A DNA stretch of 64,000 bases from Anas platyrhynchos (taxonomy: Eukaryota; Chordata; Aves; Anseriformes; Anatidae): assembly GCF_047663525.1 (NCBI RefSeq), contig NC_092616.1:6592501-6656500 (forward strand). Direction: 5' to 3'. Shown here piece after piece: positions 59,188 to 64,000 of this stretch. The notes beneath the pieces were generated by a model. That model made no database searches, was not told the DNA's origin, and saw nothing but the letters and a program-made list of their open reading frames with translations. A program made the translations under genes and the position numbers. Each line of letters begins with the position of its first letter. Within the stretch, counting starts at the first letter, position 1.

Positions 59188-59502
59188 GAGGTGGAGGACA
59201 CCACGGCCACTGTGTGTCGCTGAAGTCCTCCGCCTGGTCTGGTGGTGGCGGCCGCCTTCCGCGGCAAGGGGCTGGCGGCAGCGGCACCGGTAGGATTTTG
59301 GGGCGATTTCCCGGGGGTTTTGGGGTTTTATTTTGTTTTTTTATGAATGGATTTTGTCCCGTTTTTGTGTTTTCAGGCTGTGAACGAGGCGCTGGCGGCG
59401 GAGCTGGCCGGATCACGCCCTGGAGCAGCGACGTGGACCTCCGAGCAGTGGGCGGAGGCGCAGGGCAGAAAGGGGGGCGGCCAATTAGGGCCTCTTCCCT
59501 AA
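59188..59502 (+). CDS. BOLA2: BOLA2, BolA-family Fe-S protein (5' exon not found, frame broken)
   Basis: Cytosolic partner of GLRX3 in Fe-S cluster transfer. After an acceptor at 59186-59187, EVEDTTATVC matches human VEVEDTT..CS; then, with frame slips around 59217-59235, VVAAAFRGKGLAAAA (human VVSAKFEGKPLLQRH), donor at about 59290, and after a short intron AVNEALAAELAG (human LVNACLAEELP) and SEQWAEAQGRK (human TPEQWARERQK). Human SLX1A and BOLA2 are also neighbours. The conserved His-containing stretch before SEQW is only partly readable. This could be a decayed copy, but the same indel burden is seen in obviously functional neighbours. Confidence 0.78.
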
Positions 59503-60079
59503 TTAAGCCTCTTCCCCCTGATTGATCAAGCAGGTTAAGCTCCTCCCACTAATAAGCTCCTCCCCCTAATTAAGCTCCTCCCCCTCTAATTCTCCCAATT
59601 AACCCCTCCCCGTCAAACCCATCACCCCCCCCCCTACTAACCCCCCCCCACCTAACCCCTCCCCCAACAGACCCCTCCCCCATCAAGCCTTTGCCCTCTT
59701 CCCTTGCCCCCTCCTCCATCCTGGGGGAGGGGAGCTGCAGCCCCCTCCCACACAGGGAGCTGCAGGGCGGGGGGAGAGGGGCACCTGCACAGGTGAGGGG
59801 GCGGGGCCAAGAGGGGGCGTGGCCCACAGGGGGGCGGGGCTAAGGGGGTGTGTGGGCCACACCCCGGAGCGGGAGCCGGGATCCGGGACCCGGGGATTGC
59901 AGCGGCCGACTCCGCCCATCCCCACCACCTCCCACCCCCTAAAACATGGTGCTGCTGTGCAGCCCCCCTGCTGGGGCTGGGCCTGGGGCCTGGGCTGGGG
60001 CTGGGGGCTGCGTGGGGCTGTGGGCGTGGAAGAGGGAGGACAGGAACCGCCACGGGGCGGCGTTCAGGGCCAGGACGCG

Positions 60080-60470
60080 GCACACAGGGCGAGGGGGGGG
60101 AAGGGGGAAGGGGGGGAGGGGAAGGGGGGGGAGGGGGGAAGGGGAAAGGGGGAGGGCTGGGGGGAGGGAGGGGAAAGGGGGAAGGGGAAGGGGGGGAATT
60201 GGGGGAGAGGGATGGGGAGGGGGGTGAAGGGGGTGGGGGGAGGGTGGGAAGGGAGTTATGGGTGGGGAAAGGGGGAAGGGAGGGGGGTTGGGGGAAAGGG
60301 GGAAGGAAACGGGGATTTGGGGGAGGAGGGGAAATGGGGGGTGGGGGAGGGATGGGCGTGGGGGAGGCAGAGAGGGGAGGGGAGGGGGTGTTTGGGGGAG
60401 GGGAGGATTGGGGGGGGTTTTTGGGGGGGCAGTGGGGGAGGGGGTGGGGGAGGGGAGGGGGCTGTAACAG
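60080..60470. repeat. 390-bp G/A-only tract (GGGGAAGGGGG)
   Basis: Almost pure purine on + with runs of 3-8 G every few bases. Strong G-quadruplex and triplex potential by pattern. The rest of 59503-60630 holds GC-box repeats (CCCCGCCCC) and no recognised gene apart from possible unread 5' exons of the GDPD3-like gene. Confidence 0.85.
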
Positions 60471-60640
60471 GTGCAGGGGGCAAAGAGCGAGGGGGCGGGG
60501 CTCACACATGGGGGCGTGGCCTCATGCATGGGGAGCGCGACCAATGGGGAAGGACCGGGCGTGGCCTCACTAGGGGGAGGGGGCGTGGCTGGCCGTGTGG
60601 GCGTGGCTCCACCATCGCTCCGCCCACCTCCTCCCCAAGG

Positions 60641-62932
60641 CTGTGGGCGAGCGCCTGGAGACACCATGGAGGCCCTGGAGAAGTGAGTGGGCGGGCTCCG
60701 CCATGACCATGCCCACCCTGACTGTGCCCCACCCCAACCATGCCCACCCCAACCCTGCCCACTTTAACCATGCCCACCCCATCACCATGCCCACCTCGGC
60801 CATGCCCACCTTACCATGCCCTCCCCCCACTCCCACCACACCCACCCCGTGACCACGCCCCCCGCCACCATGCCCGCTCCACCATGCCCACTCACCACGG
60901 CCAGCGTGGCTGCCCACTGCGCGGAGCTGCTGGAGGTGCACGTGCGGCGCACGCGGGACGGGCCGTGGTGCTGAGCCACGACCGGGGCTGCTGCGCCAGG
61001 CCGGGCTGGACCGGACCTGGCCCAGCTGGACTACCAGGTGCGACCCCAAAATCCCCGTGTCGCCCCAAACGGGGGATCGGGGCAAGAATCCCGATCCCCA
61101 AGGGTTTGGTCCCCAAACTGGCCCTCCGCCGCAGGAAATGCCGCGGCGCGTTGGGAGGAGCTGGAGGTGAACCTTCTGCGCCAGGTGAGGGGTAGGGGGG
61201 ATTTGGGGAATTTGAGGGTTTTGAGGGGATATGGGGGGGATTTGGTGGGGACTTGGGAGGATTTGGGTGGATTTCGGGGAATTTGGTGAGATTTGAGGGG
61301 TTCATAGAGGGTGAGAATCGGGTGGGATTCATGGGGATTTTGGTGCCGATTCGGGCCAGGCGTCACCTGGGGGGTGCCGCCGGGGGCCTCTCGCCATCAC
61401 CCCCCTGCACCCCATTTACCCCCCATTTACCCCCCCCACCAAGGGGGTGCTTCTCGCGGCCGTTCACCGTCATGCCGCTGCTGGCCGAGGCCTTCGCCCG
61501 CTTCCCCGGGGTGCCCATCAGCATCGAGATCAAGGACGACGACGACGAGCTCATCCGGCAGGCCTGAGCCCTCATTTGCATATGCTAGTGGAGAAGGGGC
61601 GTGGCCTGCTGACGTCACAACCACGCCCACTCCCCAGGTGGCGAGCTGGTGCGTCGTCATCACCGCGCCGGCCTCCATCACCCTCTGGCCTCGACCACCG
61701 CATCCGTCGCCGGAGGCCGGTGGCGGTGGTGGCCACGTCCTCTTCTACATCACGTCACACCTCCTGTGACGTCACACACCCCCAATGACCGCCACAACCC
61801 CCAGTGATGACGTCACACCCTGCTTTTCCAGCACCCCGCCATGCCCTACGGCCGCCCCGCCGGCTGCTGCGCTGGCCGCCCACCGCCTGGGGCTGCTGCC
61901 CCTGCTGCCCCTGGGGAGGCCGTGCTGTCCTTACCCTGCCCGCCATCATCAATCGTCAGTTATTTTGGGGAAATTCGGGGGGTTTGGGCAAATCCGGGGG
62001 GTTTTGGGGCAAATCCAGGGTGGTTTGGGGTGAAGGGGTTCAAGCTGGGGTTTCAGGGGGTTTGGGCTGGGGTGAGGGGTGGTGGGGGCAGATATGGGGG
62101 GGTTGGGGTGATTCAGGCCAGGGCTGGGGGTTTGGAGCATGGGGCGATTCTGGGCTAAAAATTTTAGGGGGTTCGGGTGGGGTTTTGGGGTGGTGGGTAG
62201 GGTGGGGATGGAGGCAGATATGGGGGGATGGAGGGGGGGTTGGGGTGATTGGGGGTAATTGGGGGTAATCTGGGGGTTTTGTAATCTGGGGGTTTTGGGG
62301 GATCTGGCGGGGTCCTAGCGTGGTGCCCCCCAGGACACCCCCAAATCCCCCCCCCCCCCCCAGCACGCATTTTGGGTGCCGAAGGGAATCCGGGGCAGGC
62401 GCTGTCCCTGCTGGCTCACAAGCCGGCTGCCCCGGCGATGACGTCATAAACCCTCGTGATGACATCATACTCTCCACATGATGATGTCACTTCCCCCCAC
62501 CAGTGACATCATGGTGACGTCATGACCAACCCCCCTCACCAGGTTCATCATGACCAAGGGGCTGCTGCAGGAGCTGTTGGTTGCATTCCAGGTGGATCCG
62601 GGGGCACCGGGGGATCGGGGGGGTTCTGGAGGGATTTGGGGGATTTGGGGCGATAGGAGGGGTTTGGGGGGTATTTGGAGAGATTTGGGGGGTATTTTGA
62701 TTTGGGGGTTTGGGATGGTTTGGAGGGATGTAGGGATTCGGGGAGGTTGGGGGCGATTCTGGGGTTATTTCAGAGGATTCTGGGGGTCATTTTGCCCCCA
62801 GGTGGTGCTGTGGGTGTGAACGAGGAGCGCGACTCCGCCGACGCTCCGCCCGCGGCGCCAGCGGGGGTGATGACCGCACCCACCCGGGCGGCTGCGGCGG
62901 ACCTGACGCCCACCCCCTGCCTGGCCCAGTAG
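60641..62932 (+). CDS. GDPD3: GDPD3-like glycerophosphodiester phosphodiesterase / lysophospholipase D, frame broken
   Basis: GDPD family, TIM-barrel enzyme acting on lysophospholipids in ER-type membranes. Pieces in the family's order: TMEALEK at 60663-60683 (human NTMEAMENSM), AHCAELLEVHVRRTRDG and LSHDR (60910-60985; human LLELDCQLTRDRVVVVSHDE), GLDRDLAQLDYQ-like (60990-61035, with a slip), WEELEVNLLRQ (61150-61182), FTVMPLLAEAFARFPGVPIS and IEIKDDDDELIRQ (61455-61560), SITLW (61672-61686), LGLLPLLPLG and LPAIINR in two frames (61890-61960), FIMTKGLLQELLVAF (62545-62590), VVLWV..NEERD (62802-62830) and GVMT..PTR near the end. At least five one- or two-base slips are needed. The N-terminal exons were not identified. 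GDPD3 neighbours BOLA2 and SLX1 in human; GDPD1 is the alternative. Confidence 0.78.
61607..61825. promoter_or_regulatory. Scattered TGACGTCA sites in the GDPD3-like gene
   Basis: TGACGTCA at about 61610, 61768 and 61807. A further group, TGACGTCA/TGACATCA/TGATGTCA, lies at 62435-62525. Same CRE-like family as in INO80E and EIF3C introns. Confidence 0.45.
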
Positions 62933-63214
62933 AGACCACCACACACCAGCACAAACCAGACAGACCAGCACACACAATCACAAACCACTATACCCAAAGC
63001 TCAAACCAGTACAACCCAGCAAGCAAGACCCGACCCACCCACCAACCCAGCGCTGGGCGGGGCCTCGCACCCGAGGGGCGTGGCTCAGGCCCTTCGTCCC
63101 ACTCTCCGCCATTAGGCTTCTTCCCTTTTGTTAGGCTTCGTCCCCCAGCCGCCCCGATTGCTTGCAGCCTGCGCTAAGAAGCGCATGGGGGGGAGATTGG
63201 GGGGGGGGGAGGCA

Positions 63215-63360
63215 GGGTCAGGACCGGATCGACGCCACCATCATCGCGACCGTGTACGACCGCGACCCATGCTACGTCTCGGCCCCCAGCGCCAAGGAGC
63301 GATGGCGATGAGGACGAGGAGGAGGAGCCCCTGCACGCCGCCCCACGGAAGACAAGTAGG
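63215..63360 (+). other. Unidentified exon-like stretch
   Basis: After an AG at about 63221, one frame reads IDATIIATVYDRDPCYVSAP then SAKERW, followed in another frame by an acidic DEDEEEEPLHAAPRKTS-like run. Composition is protein-like and non-repetitive, unlike nearby sequence. I do not recognise the family. It might be a downstream + gene or part of the GDPD3 neighbour; a frame slip near 63300 is likely. Confidence 0.35.
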
Positions 63361-63428
63361 AAATTCTGCACCGGCACCAGCTGACCTCCGCTGCCCCCTA
63401 TTGGGGGACAAAAAAAATTCTGCAGGGG

Positions 63429-63860
63429 TCAGAAATTGGGTCCCCAAACCGCTTCTTCCCGCAAAAACAAAGCGTGCGCCCAGGAGAATTCGGGCCCCAA
63501 GGTGTGGGGCGAAGCGCTCGGGTCGTCGTAGGAGAACCAGAGGCCGGAGCAGAGCCGGGGGCGGGCGGCGGCCTGAGGGGGCGGGCCGGCCAGCAGATGC
63601 CCCCTCCCGCAGATAGATGCCCTCCCGCTTCCGGGCACGCCCCTCTCTCGGAAACCCCCCCCCATTCCGGGTTCCTTCCCCATCTGTCTCACTACAGCCT
63701 GGTCGCGCCCCGCCCCCTTGGAGCCCCGCCCCCCTTTGGAGCCCCGCCCCCCTGAGGCCCCGCCCACCAAGCCCCGCCCCTCACCGGGATGCTGTGGGGC
63801 TCCATGCGGGCCTCCAGCAGGATCCAGGCGCTGTCCCCCAACAGCCCAGGGGCAGCTGGA
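63429..63860 (-). other. Unidentified exon-like stretches on the minus strand
   Basis: At about 63780-63860, between AG and GT edges, GLLGDSAWILLEARMEPHSI. At about 63429-63570, RLCSGLWFSYDDPSASPHTL then GPEFSWAHALF, ending in a stop at 63429. Both look like conserved coding exons of one minus-strand gene entering from the right, with AACCCGGAATGGGG-type spacer between. The family is not recognised. Confidence 0.4.
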
Positions 63861-64000
63861 ACAGGAGGAAAGCGGGGGGAGGGGCAGGCCTGGGGGGGGC
63901 AGGGGCCAGGGGGGGCCCTGCCCCCATAGCCCCGCCCCCACCCCATACCCCCCCCCCACAACCCCCATAACCCCTTCTACCCCATCACCCACGACCCCCC

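Overview
The window looks like a gene-dense, extremely GC-rich piece of a bird genome, most likely a microchromosome. Genes are packed a few hundred bases apart, introns are short, and most introns are built of G/C-run minisatellites. The proteins are closest to vertebrate orthologues, and the gene set is almost entirely that of human 16p11.2, in a rearranged order. I recognised no LINE, SINE, DNA transposon or retroviral element. Species assignment is inference; no species-diagnostic sequence was seen.

Layout from left to right: CDIPT (-, 3' end outside the window); a doubtful short + unit; TAOK2 (-); PAGR1 (+); INO80E (+); MAZ (-); PRODH2 (-); EIF3C (-); CLN3 (-); IL27 alpha/p28 (-); SGF29 (+); SLX1 (-); BOLA2 (+); GDPD3-like (+); and two unidentified exon-like stretches at the right end. 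Only PRODH2 (19q13 in human) is foreign to the 16p11.2 set. Most genes are housekeeping: phosphatidylinositol synthesis, chromatin (PAGR1 in MLL3/4, INO80E in INO80, SGF29 in SAGA/ATAC), translation initiation, DNA-junction cleavage, Fe-S handling and lysosome function. IL27 is the immune exception. They share CpG-rich promoters with arrays of NRF1, YY1, RFX X-box, CCAAT and E-box motifs rather than operon-like control.

Two things stand out. First, several intronic minisatellites have swallowed an exon edge. Copies of an exon end plus its splice site are repeated in tandem in MAZ (6 copies), EIF3C (4, 3, 3 and 2 copies) and PRODH2 (about 4), giving rows of decoy splice sites. Second, some promoters carry a transcription-factor site as the repeat unit: a YY1 array ahead of PAGR1, an NRF1 array ahead of SGF29, four E-boxes ahead of CLN3, and CRE-like arrays inside introns.

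Many conserved exons need a one-base shift at a homopolymer to stay in frame (CDIPT, TAOK2, PAGR1, INO80E, MAZ, EIF3C, CLN3, BOLA2, GDPD3). This is most easily read as consensus error in a hard-to-sequence region. Parts of CDIPT and TAOK2 also seem to be missing. Gene identities rest on remembered orthologue sequences and splice-site reading, without database searches.
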